Shown piece after piece: positions 43,461 through 51,652 of a DNA stretch of 64,000 bases. The DNA lies in contig NZ_NFID01000010.1 of the NCBI RefSeq assembly GCF_002161595.1, positions 1 to 64,000 on the forward strand, read 5' to 3'. Source of the stretch: Gemmiger sp. An50 (GTDB lineage: Bacteria > Bacillota > Clostridia > Oscillospirales > Ruminococcaceae). Positions within the stretch are counted from its first letter, which is position 1, and every line of letters starts with the position of its first letter. A model generated the notes under the pieces. The model was not told the origin of the DNA and did no database searches. It was given only the letters and a program-made list of their open reading frames with translations. The translations under genes and the position numbers were made by a program.

Positions 43461-43976
43461 TCACACCCCCGCGCCGAAGGCCTGGTTCACCGCCTGCTCG
43501 AACAGGCCCGCATCCTTCAGAAGCTTTTCCACCGCGCCGCGCACCGCGCCCTCGCCACCCTTCTGGGGGCAGACGTAATGGGCGATGGCCTTCACCTCGG
43601 GGGCAGCGTCGGCGGGGCAGGCCACGAAGCCGCACAGCTTCATGGCCGCCATGTCGTTCCAGTCGTCGCCCACATAGGCAACCTCCTGGCCGTTCAGGCC
43701 CTGCTGCGCCAGAAAATCGGTCAGATAGGCCGCCTTGTTCTTGCAGTTCTGCACGCAGTAGTCCAGGTGCAGCTCGGCGGCCCGGCGGCGCACCGGCTCG
43801 CTTTCCCGGCCGGTGAGAATCATCACCTTGATGCCGGCGGTGCGGGCGATCACAAGGCCCGCGCCGTCCTTTACGGAAAATTTCTTGGTCTCGTTGCCGG
43901 TGGAATCCAGATACAGCCCCCCGTCGGTGAGGGTGCCGTCCACATCCAGCACAAGCAGCTTGGTCTGCATGGGCAT
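43461..43976 (-). CDS. KdsC-like HAD phosphatase
   Basis: 171 residues. LLVLDVDGTLTDGGLYLD (motif I, DxDGT), FSVKDGAGLVIARTAGIKVMILTGRES (motif II Thr) and YVGDDWNDMAAM (motif IV). This is the tight capless C0 layout of KdsC, which dephosphorylates Kdo-8-P, and of its relatives in nonulosonic acid loci. It starts one base after the stop of the aldolase gene. Two near-start ATGs (43976 and 43970) are both possible behind AAGGAG. Precise substrate is unknown; neighbours suggest a phosphorylated ulosonic acid. Confidence 0.88.
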   Translation of the reverse strand: MPMQTKLLVLDVDGTLTDGGLYLDSTGNETKKFSVKDGAGLVIARTAGIKVMILTGRESEPVRRRAAELHLDYCVQNCKNKAAYLTDFLAQQGLNGQEVAYVGDDWNDMAAMKLCGFVACPADAAPEVKAIAHYVCPQKGGEGAVRGAVEKLLKDAGLFEQAVNQAFGAGV

Positions 43977-43977
43977 G

Positions 43978-45528
43978 TTACTCCTTTTCGTAATAGCTGG
44001 GGGTCACGAAGCGCACGCGCAGCTCCTGAGCCCGGATGGCCTCGGCCATGGCGTGGTTGTAGTCCGCGCCCCGCAGGGTGTGGTTCTTCATGCGGGGGTC
44101 ACAGTAGTTGTCGCCCGCGGGGCCGTAGCCGTCGGCGCCGGCGATGGCAGCCTCGTCCACGCCCAGCTCCGCCAGAAGATGCAGCAGCATGATCAGGCTG
44201 TTGGCGCCCTTGTCGAAGGCCCCGGCCAGGCTGTTGTAATCCAGCCGGTAATCCGCTTCGCCCTGCAGGTTGCTGGTGGCGATCACCGCGCAGGGGCAGT
44301 TTTCCAGCTTTTCAAAGCGCTTGCCGTTGGTGAAGAAGGCGAAATCCGCCTTGTAGTGCTCCGGCACAAAGTTGGCGCTGATGACGACGGGGGCGTTCTC
44401 GGCGATGTAGGCCTCGATGGCCTGCCGGTGGGTGTCCAGCGTCTGGCCGGGGGCCAGGGCCAGGATCTTCCGGCCTGCCAGCAGCTCTTTCAGCTTGGCC
44501 CGGTCGGCCGCGTCGTCCAGGGCGCTGCCCTTGTACTGGGCATACAGCTCGTCCGCGTAGGCGGCATCAAAGGCGGTCTTCTTCTCGGGAGCGATGCGGC
44601 TCAGAATGTGGTTGATGTCCCGGTTGGACAGATCGCCCTTGCCCAGCAGATGCTCGGCGTAGTTGCGGTGCAGGTTGTACCGGGCGGACAGGAAATAGGG
44701 CGGGGAGTAACCCCAGGGCTCCTTTTCCCGGATGGGCATGATCTGATCCTGGATGGCATCCAGCATGCAGTCGATGTCGTACTGCTTGCCGAAGTTCAGG
44801 TTCAGGTAATCGGCGATCAGCTCGATGCACAGGTTGCCGGGGGTGCGGCCCATGCCCAGAAGGCTGGCGTCCACGATCACGTCCCGGTTCAGATGCTTGT
44901 TCACAAAGCTCTGGGCCAGGCTGGAGCTGAGGGCCATGTTCTCGTGCAGGTGCAGGCCCAGGGTGATGTCCTTGGCCAGGTTGTTGTCCACAAGGCTCAC
45001 GATGCGGTCCAGGTCCTGCTGGCGCATGCTGCCGAAGGTGTCCACGATGGAGAAGGCGTAGGGGTGCAGCTTGTTCACCTGCTCCACCAGCCAGAGCACG
45101 CCCGCGTCCGAGTAGCCCATGATGTTGATGGGGTTGCAGCTGATCTTGTAGCCCTTGTCCTGGGCCTTTTTGCAGAAGGCCAGACCCTCCTCAATGTCGT
45201 AGTCGTGGAAGGTGACCCGGATCAGGTCGATGCCGGTGCCGTCCCAGGGCTCCAGCTTGTCGATGTCGTAGAAGTTGTGCAGGGCCATGCCGCTGAACAT
45301 CACGTTTTTCCGGTCGGCGGGCAGGATCTTCTTCAGCTCGGCCACCGTGTTCCAGCGGGTGCAGTCCGGGTCATAGTCCACGTTGCGCAGAAAGCCCACC
45401 TCCACGATGTCGGTGCCCGCCTTCACCAGGCTGCGCACGATGTCGCGGATGTTCTCATAGCCAAAGCGCCATTCGTTGATGTAACCGCCGTCCCGCAGGG
45501 TGCAGTCCAGAAGTTTGAGGGTATGCAT
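43978..45528 (-). CDS. DRE-TIM (HMGL-like) aldolase with extra C-terminal domain
   Basis: 516 residues from the ATG at 45528 (GGAAAGGAG upstream). The N-terminal TIM barrel (about 1-280) has LDCTLRDGGYINEWRF with the family Arg-Asp pair and GLHLHENMALS with the HxH metal ligands, as in 4-hydroxy-2-oxovalerate aldolase and other pyruvate-using enzymes. The C-terminal ~200 residues (ILALAPGQTLDTHRQAIEAY, ADFAFFTNGKRFEKL) form a separate alpha/beta domain that recalls MptE/DUF115-like folds. Between KdsB-like and KdsC-like genes it probably builds the carbon skeleton of a keto acid. The reaction is inferred, not shown. Confidence 0.85.
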   Translation of the reverse strand: MHTLKLLDCTLRDGGYINEWRFGYENIRDIVRSLVKAGTDIVEVGFLRNVDYDPDCTRWNTVAELKKILPADRKNVMFSGMALHNFYDIDKLEPWDGTGIDLIRVTFHDYDIEEGLAFCKKAQDKGYKISCNPINIMGYSDAGVLWLVEQVNKLHPYAFSIVDTFGSMRQQDLDRIVSLVDNNLAKDITLGLHLHENMALSSSLAQSFVNKHLNRDVIVDASLLGMGRTPGNLCIELIADYLNLNFGKQYDIDCMLDAIQDQIMPIREKEPWGYSPPYFLSARYNLHRNYAEHLLGKGDLSNRDINHILSRIAPEKKTAFDAAYADELYAQYKGSALDDAADRAKLKELLAGRKILALAPGQTLDTHRQAIEAYIAENAPVVISANFVPEHYKADFAFFTNGKRFEKLENCPCAVIATSNLQGEADYRLDYNSLAGAFDKGANSLIMLLHLLAELGVDEAAIAGADGYGPAGDNYCDPRMKNHTLRGADYNHAMAEAIRAQELRVRFVTPSYYEKE

Positions 45529-45552
45529 AAAGCAGCTCCTTTCCGGCAAGTT

Positions 45553-46284
45553 TCAGTTGCCGCGCTGTTTCAGGATATCGCACACGATGTCCACGTCCTT
45601 GGGCGTGTCCACCGATACGGTCTTGTAGGGGGAGACCACAGCGTGCACCGTGTGGCCGTTTTCGATGAAGCGCATCAGGTCGTTTTCCTCGGCCTTTTCC
45701 AGCGCGCTCTTGGGGGTGGCGGCGTAGAAGTCCAGCGCCTTTTTGCTGAACAGCTGGATGCCGGTGATCTTCTCGTACTCAAAATCCGCCGTTCCCTTCG
45801 GATAGGGGATGGGGCTGCGGGAGATCAGCAGAATCTCCCGGCGGGCATTGCAGGCCACCTTCTGGTTGGAGAAGTCGATCACGTCCGCCGGATGGTCCAT
45901 GATGTTGGTCACGCCCGCCACGTAGTAGGGGTCCTCGGGCAGGGTGTCCGGCAGAATCAGGTCAAAGGCCCGGGCATCGATCAGGGGTTCGTCGCCCATG
46001 ATCTGCAGGTACAGGTCCGCGTCCAGCATGCAGCTCACCTCGTGGATGCGGGCGGTGGGGGTGTCGTGGTCGGCCCGGGTCATGAGGGCGGGCATGTCGT
46101 ACTGGCGGCAGACCTCCATGATCCGCTCGTCGTCGGTGGCGATCACCAGATCGTCCAGCTTCTCGCACTTTTTCGCCGCCTGGTAGACCCACCAGATCAT
46201 GGGTTTGCCCAGAATGTCCGCCAGGGGCTTGCCGGGCAGACGGCTGGACTGATACCGGGCGGGAATCACGCCGATGATTTTCAT
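45553..46284 (-). CDS. KdsB-like CMP-ulosonate cytidylyltransferase
   Basis: 243 residues from the ATG at 46284, preceded by AAGGAGG (a longer frame upstream is not coding-like). IGVIPARYQSSRLPGKPLAD (CTP-binding loop), DLVIATDDERI, LYLQIMGDEPLID and SVDTPKDVDIV match CMP-Kdo synthetase rather than NeuA (whose loop is rich in Gly-Ser-Lys). It should activate a 3-deoxy-ulosonic acid as its CMP derivative. There is no lipid A or LPS gene in view, so the product likely goes to a surface polysaccharide. Confidence 0.92.
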   Translation of the reverse strand: MKIIGVIPARYQSSRLPGKPLADILGKPMIWWVYQAAKKCEKLDDLVIATDDERIMEVCRQYDMPALMTRADHDTPTARIHEVSCMLDADLYLQIMGDEPLIDARAFDLILPDTLPEDPYYVAGVTNIMDHPADVIDFSNQKVACNARREILLISRSPIPYPKGTADFEYEKITGIQLFSKKALDFYAATPKSALEKAEENDLMRFIENGHTVHAVVSPYKTVSVDTPKDVDIVCDILKQRGN

Positions 46285-46401
46285 AGGAACAACCTCCTTG
46301 CGGGCCCGTAATAAGAACGATGGACCGGGCCGCTTGATTTCATGGTAATGCTTCGGTATGAACAAATTGTGAGCGCACAAGCGCGCTGTGCAACAAAAAG
46401 C

Positions 46402-47397
46402 TCAGTCCAGCAGGGCCAGCGCCTCGGTCAGGCTCAGTTCCAGCTTTTCGTCCGCCACCTCCAGCGTTTTCAGTACGGTGGATTCCACCGTCACCGCCTT
46501 TTTGAACCGGAAGGGCAGCGCAAAGTTCAGCACCTCGCTGGGCATGGTGCGCTCCAGGATCACCGCGTCGGGGAAGAGACGCGAATAGTCAAAAGCGTCC
46601 CGGGGATGGGTCTTGATGAAGAGCGGCCCGCCGTGGCAGTGGGCCTTCACCACGGCGGTGAACATTTTTTGCTGGGTCTCGCCGTCCAGAAGACCATCCG
46701 GCACGAAATCCCGGGGCAGGAACAGTACAGCGCCCTCGGCGTTTTCCGGCAGCGGCCGGGTGAGGAACACCTGCCGAACCAGCGCCTTCTGTTCGTCGGT
46801 GAGCCGGTGGAACCGGTCGGACTTGGAATCCTCCCGCAGCTTTTGGGGGAACAAGGGCGTTCTGGCGGCGCACTCGGTCTCCACCGCCGTGACCCGCTTG
46901 TAGTCGCCCCAGTACAGATAACCGTAGCCCAGCTTCTGCCGCAGCTTGAAATGGGGCAGCGTCCGCTGCTCGTCGATCAGCGGATGGTCCGGGTGGCAGG
47001 TGCTGGCCATGGTGTCCTCGCAGAGCACGTAGGGGGCTTTCAGGTCCTGCAAATACCGGCCCAGCACGCTCCAGTCGTTGTGGATGTAGATGGCCCCGTA
47101 GGCCTTGGGGTCGATGGAAAAGCCGTAGTATTTTTCCACATTGCGGCGGCCCATGATTCGCTGCAACAGTAGTGTGCGCAGAAAACCGGTCTGGATGGCG
47201 TTGCCGCAGGCCTCTTCGTCAAAAACCCGTACACAGCGGAACAGGCCGGTGGCGGAAAGCCGCCCGGCCAGTTCTTCGGTGTTTGGGATGACACTGCTCA
47301 GAATAAGGTCCGGGGCCACCGTGTCCTCCATGGCCCGGACCAGCTCCACCAGCACCTGATAGGCGGTGTGGCAGATGTATAAATTGGGCAGACCCAT
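46402..47397 (-). CDS. GT52/sialyltransferase-like glycosyltransferase
   Basis: 331 residues. NLYICHTAYQVLVELVRAM at the N-terminus, VEKYYGFSIDPKAYGAIYIHND in the middle and PLFIKTHPRDAFDYSRLF with PSEVLNF in the C-terminal half resemble LOS sialyltransferase (GT52) and polysialyltransferase-type GT-B enzymes that use CMP-sugars. It is transcribed just before the KdsB-like gene, so the likely donor is that CMP-ulosonate. Similarity is recognised by motif only, so the family call is moderate. A ~117-base gap with a hairpin separates it from the KdsB-like gene. Confidence 0.7.
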   Translation of the reverse strand: MGLPNLYICHTAYQVLVELVRAMEDTVAPDLILSSVIPNTEELAGRLSATGLFRCVRVFDEEACGNAIQTGFLRTLLLQRIMGRRNVEKYYGFSIDPKAYGAIYIHNDWSVLGRYLQDLKAPYVLCEDTMASTCHPDHPLIDEQRTLPHFKLRQKLGYGYLYWGDYKRVTAVETECAARTPLFPQKLREDSKSDRFHRLTDEQKALVRQVFLTRPLPENAEGAVLFLPRDFVPDGLLDGETQQKMFTAVVKAHCHGGPLFIKTHPRDAFDYSRLFPDAVILERTMPSEVLNFALPFRFKKAVTVESTVLKTLEVADEKLELSLTEALALLD

Positions 47398-47399
47398 CG

Positions 47400-48701
47400 T
47401 CAGTTTACCTCATTGGATTCAATGACCACCGGCGGGAAGTGGATGTGCCCCCAGCCGCTGGACCACTCCGGCAGGGTGCGGTCCATGTTGGTGATCTCGA
47501 AGGCGAATTCCTGGGCGGGCTTGTCCAGGCAGGCGGCGTTGGCCAGCTCCCGCTCGAACACGTCCAGGTAGAAGAAATACTGCCCCTCGCTGAAGATGGA
47601 GGTGTCCACCGTGAACACGGTGGAGTAGCGGCGGCCCGGCTCGGCCTCGCCCAGAGTGATGGGATGGGTGATGCCCACGGGCGTGGAATCCCGGTAATGG
47701 AAGTTCAGCTTCAGGTTCACCGCGTCGAAGTGCTGCATGACCTGCCAGTCGATGCGCACCCGCAAGGGCTCGCCGGCGGCGAACACGCTGCTTTCCTTGT
47801 CCAGGAAGGTCAGCCGCTCCACCCGCAGCCGCTTGCCCGCGCTGGAGCTCATGCGGCCGATCTCGCGCAGGTCGTAGTCCACCACGTTCACGTCGGTGGT
47901 GTCCATATATACGGCGATGGCGTCGTCCACGTTGCCGTCGAAGATCACCTTGCCCTTGTCCAGCACCACGCAGCGGGTGCACAGCTGGCGGATGGTGCTC
48001 ATGTTGTGGCTCACATACAGAACGGTGCGGCCCTCCTGGCCGGCCACGTCGCTCATCTTGCCCAGGCACTTCTGCTGGAACTTCATGTCGCCCACGGCCA
48101 GGACCTCGTCCATCACCATGATCTCACTGTCCAGATGGGCGGCCACCGCAAAGGCCAGCTTCACGAACATGCCGCTGGAATAGCGCTTGACCGGGGTGTC
48201 GATGAAGTCACCGCACTCGGAGAACTCGATGATCTGGTCCAGCTTGGAATCCACCTCGGCCTTGGTCATGCCCAGAATGGCGCCGTTCATGTAGATGTTT
48301 TCCCGGCCGGTCATCTCCTGATTGAAGCCGGTGCCCACCTCCAGCATGCTGGCGATGCGGCCCTTGATCTTGATCTCGCCCTCGGTGGGGGCGGTGATGC
48401 GGCTGAGCAGCTTGAGCAGGGTGGACTTGCCCGCGCCGTTGCGGCCGATGATGCCCAGTGCCTCGCCCTTGTAAACGGTCAGGTCCACGCCGTTCAGCGC
48501 CATGAAGGTCTGGCCGAACAGGCGGGTGTCGGTGCCGATGGGCAGGTTGGGGTCCTCCTTGCCGCGGATGCGGGCCCACCAGCTCTGCAGGTCGGCGGTG
48601 AGGGTGCCGCCGCCGATCTGGCCCAGTTTGTATTGTTTCTTTACGCCGGATACCTGAATGACAGGCTCTTTGCTGTGTACCGGCTCGCTGTGATTGGACA
48701 T
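47400..48701 (-). CDS. Polysaccharide ABC exporter ATPase (Wzt/TagH type) with C-terminal recognition domain
   Basis: 433 residues. Nucleotide-binding domain: IIGRNGAGKSTLLKLLSR (Walker A), KRYSSGMFVKLAFAVAAHLD (signature) and IMVMDEVLAVGD (Walker B). The C-terminal ~140 residues (from about 295) form a beta-rich extension (FHYRDSTPVGITHPITLGEA, DTSIFSEGQYFFYLDVFERE) like the Wzt domain that reads the non-reducing end of O-antigen before export. It is next to the permease gene. Thus the glycan is probably finished and capped in the cytoplasm, then exported. Confidence 0.95.
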   Translation of the reverse strand: MSNHSEPVHSKEPVIQVSGVKKQYKLGQIGGGTLTADLQSWWARIRGKEDPNLPIGTDTRLFGQTFMALNGVDLTVYKGEALGIIGRNGAGKSTLLKLLSRITAPTEGEIKIKGRIASMLEVGTGFNQEMTGRENIYMNGAILGMTKAEVDSKLDQIIEFSECGDFIDTPVKRYSSGMFVKLAFAVAAHLDSEIMVMDEVLAVGDMKFQQKCLGKMSDVAGQEGRTVLYVSHNMSTIRQLCTRCVVLDKGKVIFDGNVDDAIAVYMDTTDVNVVDYDLREIGRMSSSAGKRLRVERLTFLDKESSVFAAGEPLRVRIDWQVMQHFDAVNLKLNFHYRDSTPVGITHPITLGEAEPGRRYSTVFTVDTSIFSEGQYFFYLDVFERELANAACLDKPAQEFAFEITNMDRTLPEWSSGWGHIHFPPVVIESNEVN

Positions 48702-48716
48702 GCAAAAATCCTCCTG

Positions 48717-49583
48717 TTACACGGTATCCATAAAGGTTTTTTCAATGCGGCTGAACAGCACCACGCCGATGGCCAGCAGGACTACGGTCACAATCAGGCT
48801 GTAGACCAGTCCGGTGGGGTCCACACTGCCGCAGCCCAGCAAAGCCATGCGGAAGGCCTGCACCGGCGCGGTCATGGGGTTCAGGTTCACGATGGCGCTC
48901 AGGATCGGCTGCTCGGTCAGACTGGTGGTGGAGTACACCACGGGGGTGGCGTACATCCACAGCTGCACGCCGAAGGTCACGGCGATGGCCAGGTCACGGT
49001 ATTTGGTGGTCAGGCTGGAAACGATGATGCCCACCGCCAGGCCCAGCAGCATCACCTGGATGATGCACACCGGCAGGTAGACAAGCCACACGGTCATGCT
49101 CAGATGGCCGAAGGCCTCCTGATTGAAAAAGAAGAAGACCCAGAACACCAGGAACATGACGAACTGAATGAAGAAGTTGATCGCCGCCGTGAGCACCTGG
49201 GACAGGGGAATGGTCAGACGGGGAAAGTAGACCTTGCCGAACATGCCCGCGTTGGCCACGAAGGTGTTGGCGGTGTTGTTGATGCAGGCGGCGAACATGG
49301 TCCACAGGGTGTTGCCGGCCATGATGAACAAAAAGCTAGGCGCGCCCTCGGTGGGCAGCCCGGCGATGCCGCCGAAGATCACATTGAACAGGATGGTGGT
49401 GATCAGCGGGTTCAGCAGAATCCACAGCGGGCCCAGAATGGTCTGCTTGTAGATCACCGCAAAGTTGCGCTTGGTGAACAGGGTCACCAGGTCCCGGTAA
49501 TGCCAGAGTTCTTTCAGGTCGATGTCGAACCAGCCGGTGCGGGGTTTCACAACGGTGGTCCACTGCTGTTCGTTGGGGTTCAA
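48717..49583 (-). CDS. Polysaccharide ABC exporter permease (Wzm/TagG type)
   Basis: 288 residues, six transmembrane helices of the ABC-2 type. WHYRDLVTLFTKRNFAVIYKQTILGPLW near the N-terminus and LWMYATPVVYSTTSL in the second half are typical of polysaccharide exporters. The only suitable start is TTG at 49583, with AAAGGACAGG eight bases upstream. It pairs with the ATPase gene 15 bases downstream. Confidence 0.95.
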   Translation of the reverse strand: MNPNEQQWTTVVKPRTGWFDIDLKELWHYRDLVTLFTKRNFAVIYKQTILGPLWILLNPLITTILFNVIFGGIAGLPTEGAPSFLFIMAGNTLWTMFAACINNTANTFVANAGMFGKVYFPRLTIPLSQVLTAAINFFIQFVMFLVFWVFFFFNQEAFGHLSMTVWLVYLPVCIIQVMLLGLAVGIIVSSLTTKYRDLAIAVTFGVQLWMYATPVVYSTTSLTEQPILSAIVNLNPMTAPVQAFRMALLGCGSVDPTGLVYSLIVTVVLLAIGVVLFSRIEKTFMDTV

Positions 49584-49617
49584 AGTCGATACCTGTCCTT
49601 TCTGTTCGGAAGATGGG

Positions 49618-50565
49618 TCAAACGGAATACTCGTGGTACTTGCGGGTCAGCACACGCTGCTGGGGGATCACCTGGGGCTCGATCTCGCCGCCGGTGAAGC
49701 AGGCCATGTGGTTGTTTACGCAGGCGTACCCGGCCATGTGGCTGAAGGCAAGCCCGCCGGAAAACCGAGGATTGCACTCCAGGAAGTAGTAGCCCTGGGG
49801 GCTGTCGATCCACTCGAAATTTACGCATCCGGTGATGGAAAGCGCCTGGGCTGCTTCACGGCACATTTGAACCAGCGGCTCGTCCCAGAAGGTCTCCACC
49901 GTGAGGCCCGCGCCGTTCAGGGTGCGCTGCAGCTCGCGCCGGGGCATGCATACGCAGTGCCCGGCAGCGTCCCGCACCACGTCCACCGTGACGATGCGGC
50001 CCTCGATCATGGGCTGTACCAGGGTCCTGTCCGGGTCCAGCTCTTGGATGAAAAAGTCCCAGTGGCGCGCGTCCGGAGCCTTGTGCAGGCCCTGGCTGCT
50101 GCGGCCGTCCCGGGGCTTGAGCACGCAGGGCACCGGCGCCTCGCCCGGGACCACATCCGCCAGGCGGCGGGTGGGGATCAGGGGCAGGCCGGTGGTGGCG
50201 CGCAGATGCTCAAAGCAGGTCAGCTTGTCCCGGCAGAGGGCGATGGTCGCCTCGCCGGAGATGCACAGGGTCACGCCCAGCTCCAGCAGCTGCTGGCGGC
50301 AGGGGCTGAGCACGTCCACCTCCAGGTCGGTGAGGGGAAGAAGAAACTGCACGCCCTCACTCTCGCATACCCGGCGGATGAAGGGCAGGTAGTCCGGGTC
50401 GGCGCAGAGGGGGGCCTGATAGAACCTGTCGGTGAGCAGGCTGTTGGCCAGCCACTGGCGGGGGTAGATGTCGCAGCCGATCACCCGCCAGCCCGCATCG
50501 CGCAGCGAGCGCAGGGCAATGTCGGCGGAGAAGGAACCGATGGCGGTCACAAGGATGGTTTTCAT
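49618..50565 (-). CDS. ATP-grasp ligase (CarB-like), unknown substrate
   Basis: 315 residues. N-terminal Rossmann-type part (KTILVTAIGSFSADIALRSL), a central ATP-grasp with PCVLKPRDGRSSQGL, and the metal-binding loop FLECNPRFSGGLAFSHMAG. Related stand-alone enzymes join a carboxylate to an amine or activate carboxylates. In a sugar cluster with an aminotransferase and ulosonic acid genes, it may attach an amino acid or peptide-like group to a sugar; this is inference only. AAAGGAT serves as ribosome site. Confidence 0.88.
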   Translation of the reverse strand: MKTILVTAIGSFSADIALRSLRDAGWRVIGCDIYPRQWLANSLLTDRFYQAPLCADPDYLPFIRRVCESEGVQFLLPLTDLEVDVLSPCRQQLLELGVTLCISGEATIALCRDKLTCFEHLRATTGLPLIPTRRLADVVPGEAPVPCVLKPRDGRSSQGLHKAPDARHWDFFIQELDPDRTLVQPMIEGRIVTVDVVRDAAGHCVCMPRRELQRTLNGAGLTVETFWDEPLVQMCREAAQALSITGCVNFEWIDSPQGYYFLECNPRFSGGLAFSHMAGYACVNNHMACFTGGEIEPQVIPQQRVLTRKYHEYSV

Positions 50566-50584
50566 GGCAAAAATCCTTTTTTCA

Positions 50585-51643
50585 TTATAAGGTCACGGGC
50601 GGCTTTTGGCCGGTGCGCAGCCGGCGCAGATGCCAGCCCGCCCAGTAAACGCGGTGGTACCAGCGGGAATCCTCCATCATCCAGCCGCCCAGACGGGCAG
50701 TGAGGGAGGAAAAGCCGTGGACCATAGGGAACAGAAAGGGGCTGTAGCAGCCCAGCGCCCGGGCCTTTTCCACCAGCCGCCGGGCGACGGGGTCGTTCAG
50801 ATGCTCCCGGGCCAGCGCCTTGCCGCCGGGCTGGGCGACATCCACCGAAAGCCCGCCCGCAATGGTCTTGAGCAGATGGATCAGCACCAGCCGCATGTCC
50901 TCCTCGGGAATGGCAAAGTCCCGCTCGAACCAGTCCAGCACATGGCCGGTGAGCCACAGCTCGTCCTTGCAGTAGCAGGGCTTGAGACGGAAGGTGGTGC
51001 TGTTCTCGTTGCCGCTTTCGTAGAAGTACAGGGGTGCGTCGCTCACAGCAAAGCAGCCCTGGGGATGCAGCCGGAACCAGTGGCGGGCGTATTCCATGGA
51101 AAAATACACGTCGTCGCCATAGGTGATGCCGGGGATGTGTGCCAGTTTGATCTGGCGTACAAGATCAAGCCGGAACAGCTTATTCCAGGCGTAGTACAGA
51201 TGGCTTTGCAGGTAAAGCTGGCCCGCCTTTTTCGTTTCGATGCGGGAAAACTCGCAGCTTTTTTCGGCCAGCTCGGATTCCACCGAGGAATACCGCCAGA
51301 CGATCAGGTCTTCCGGCTGGTGCTGCTGGGCGGCGAGCACCGATTCCAGCAGGAAAGGGGAATAGGCGTCGTCGTTGTCCAGAAAGGCCAGATATTCCCC
51401 CCGGGCCCGGTCCACGCCGTTGTTGCGGGCGGCGCTTCCGCCCTGGTTTTTCTGGTGGATCACCACAAAGCGGGGATCGGCCTGGGCGTAGCGGTCGCAG
51501 ATGGCGCCGGAGCCGTCCGGGCTGCCGTCGTCCACCAGGATGCACTCCCAATCGGCAAAGGTCTGGGCGGCGAGGCTGTCCAGGCAGCGGGGCAGATATT
51601 TTTCTGCCCCGTATACGGGAATCACGATGCTGATCTTGGGCAT
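50585..51643 (-). CDS. GT2 glycosyltransferase
   Basis: 352 residues. ISIVIPVYGAEKYLPRCLDS, CILVDDGSPDGSGA, GSAARNNGVDRARGEYLAFLDNDDAY (DxD region) and YGDDVYFSMEYA. GT-A inverting transferase, cytosolic or membrane-peripheral, with a C-terminal basic region. Belongs to the paralog set that shares nearly identical N-termini in this locus; the DNA for its DDGSPDGSG block is identical over 47 bases (51504-51550) to that of the gene at 52839. Donor and acceptor not readable. Confidence 0.93.
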   Translation of the reverse strand: MPKISIVIPVYGAEKYLPRCLDSLAAQTFADWECILVDDGSPDGSGAICDRYAQADPRFVVIHQKNQGGSAARNNGVDRARGEYLAFLDNDDAYSPFLLESVLAAQQHQPEDLIVWRYSSVESELAEKSCEFSRIETKKAGQLYLQSHLYYAWNKLFRLDLVRQIKLAHIPGITYGDDVYFSMEYARHWFRLHPQGCFAVSDAPLYFYESGNENSTTFRLKPCYCKDELWLTGHVLDWFERDFAIPEEDMRLVLIHLLKTIAGGLSVDVAQPGGKALAREHLNDPVARRLVEKARALGCYSPFLFPMVHGFSSLTARLGGWMMEDSRWYHRVYWAGWHLRRLRTGQKPPVTL

Positions 51644-51652
51644 AAATGCTCC

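Noticed and set aside
45553-46284. Reading the KdsB/KdsC pair as evidence for LPS and a Gram-negative host
   Set aside because: No lipid A, Kdo transferase (WaaA), KdsA or KdsD gene is in view, and the rest of the window (T-box, AddAB, TrmFO, S21, CD1247-like) is clostridial.
43813-46311. 832-codon plus-strand frame opposite the ulosonic acid genes
   Set aside because: The three minus-strand genes beneath it have catalytic motifs and ribosome sites; the plus frame is a Val/Gly/His-rich shadow.
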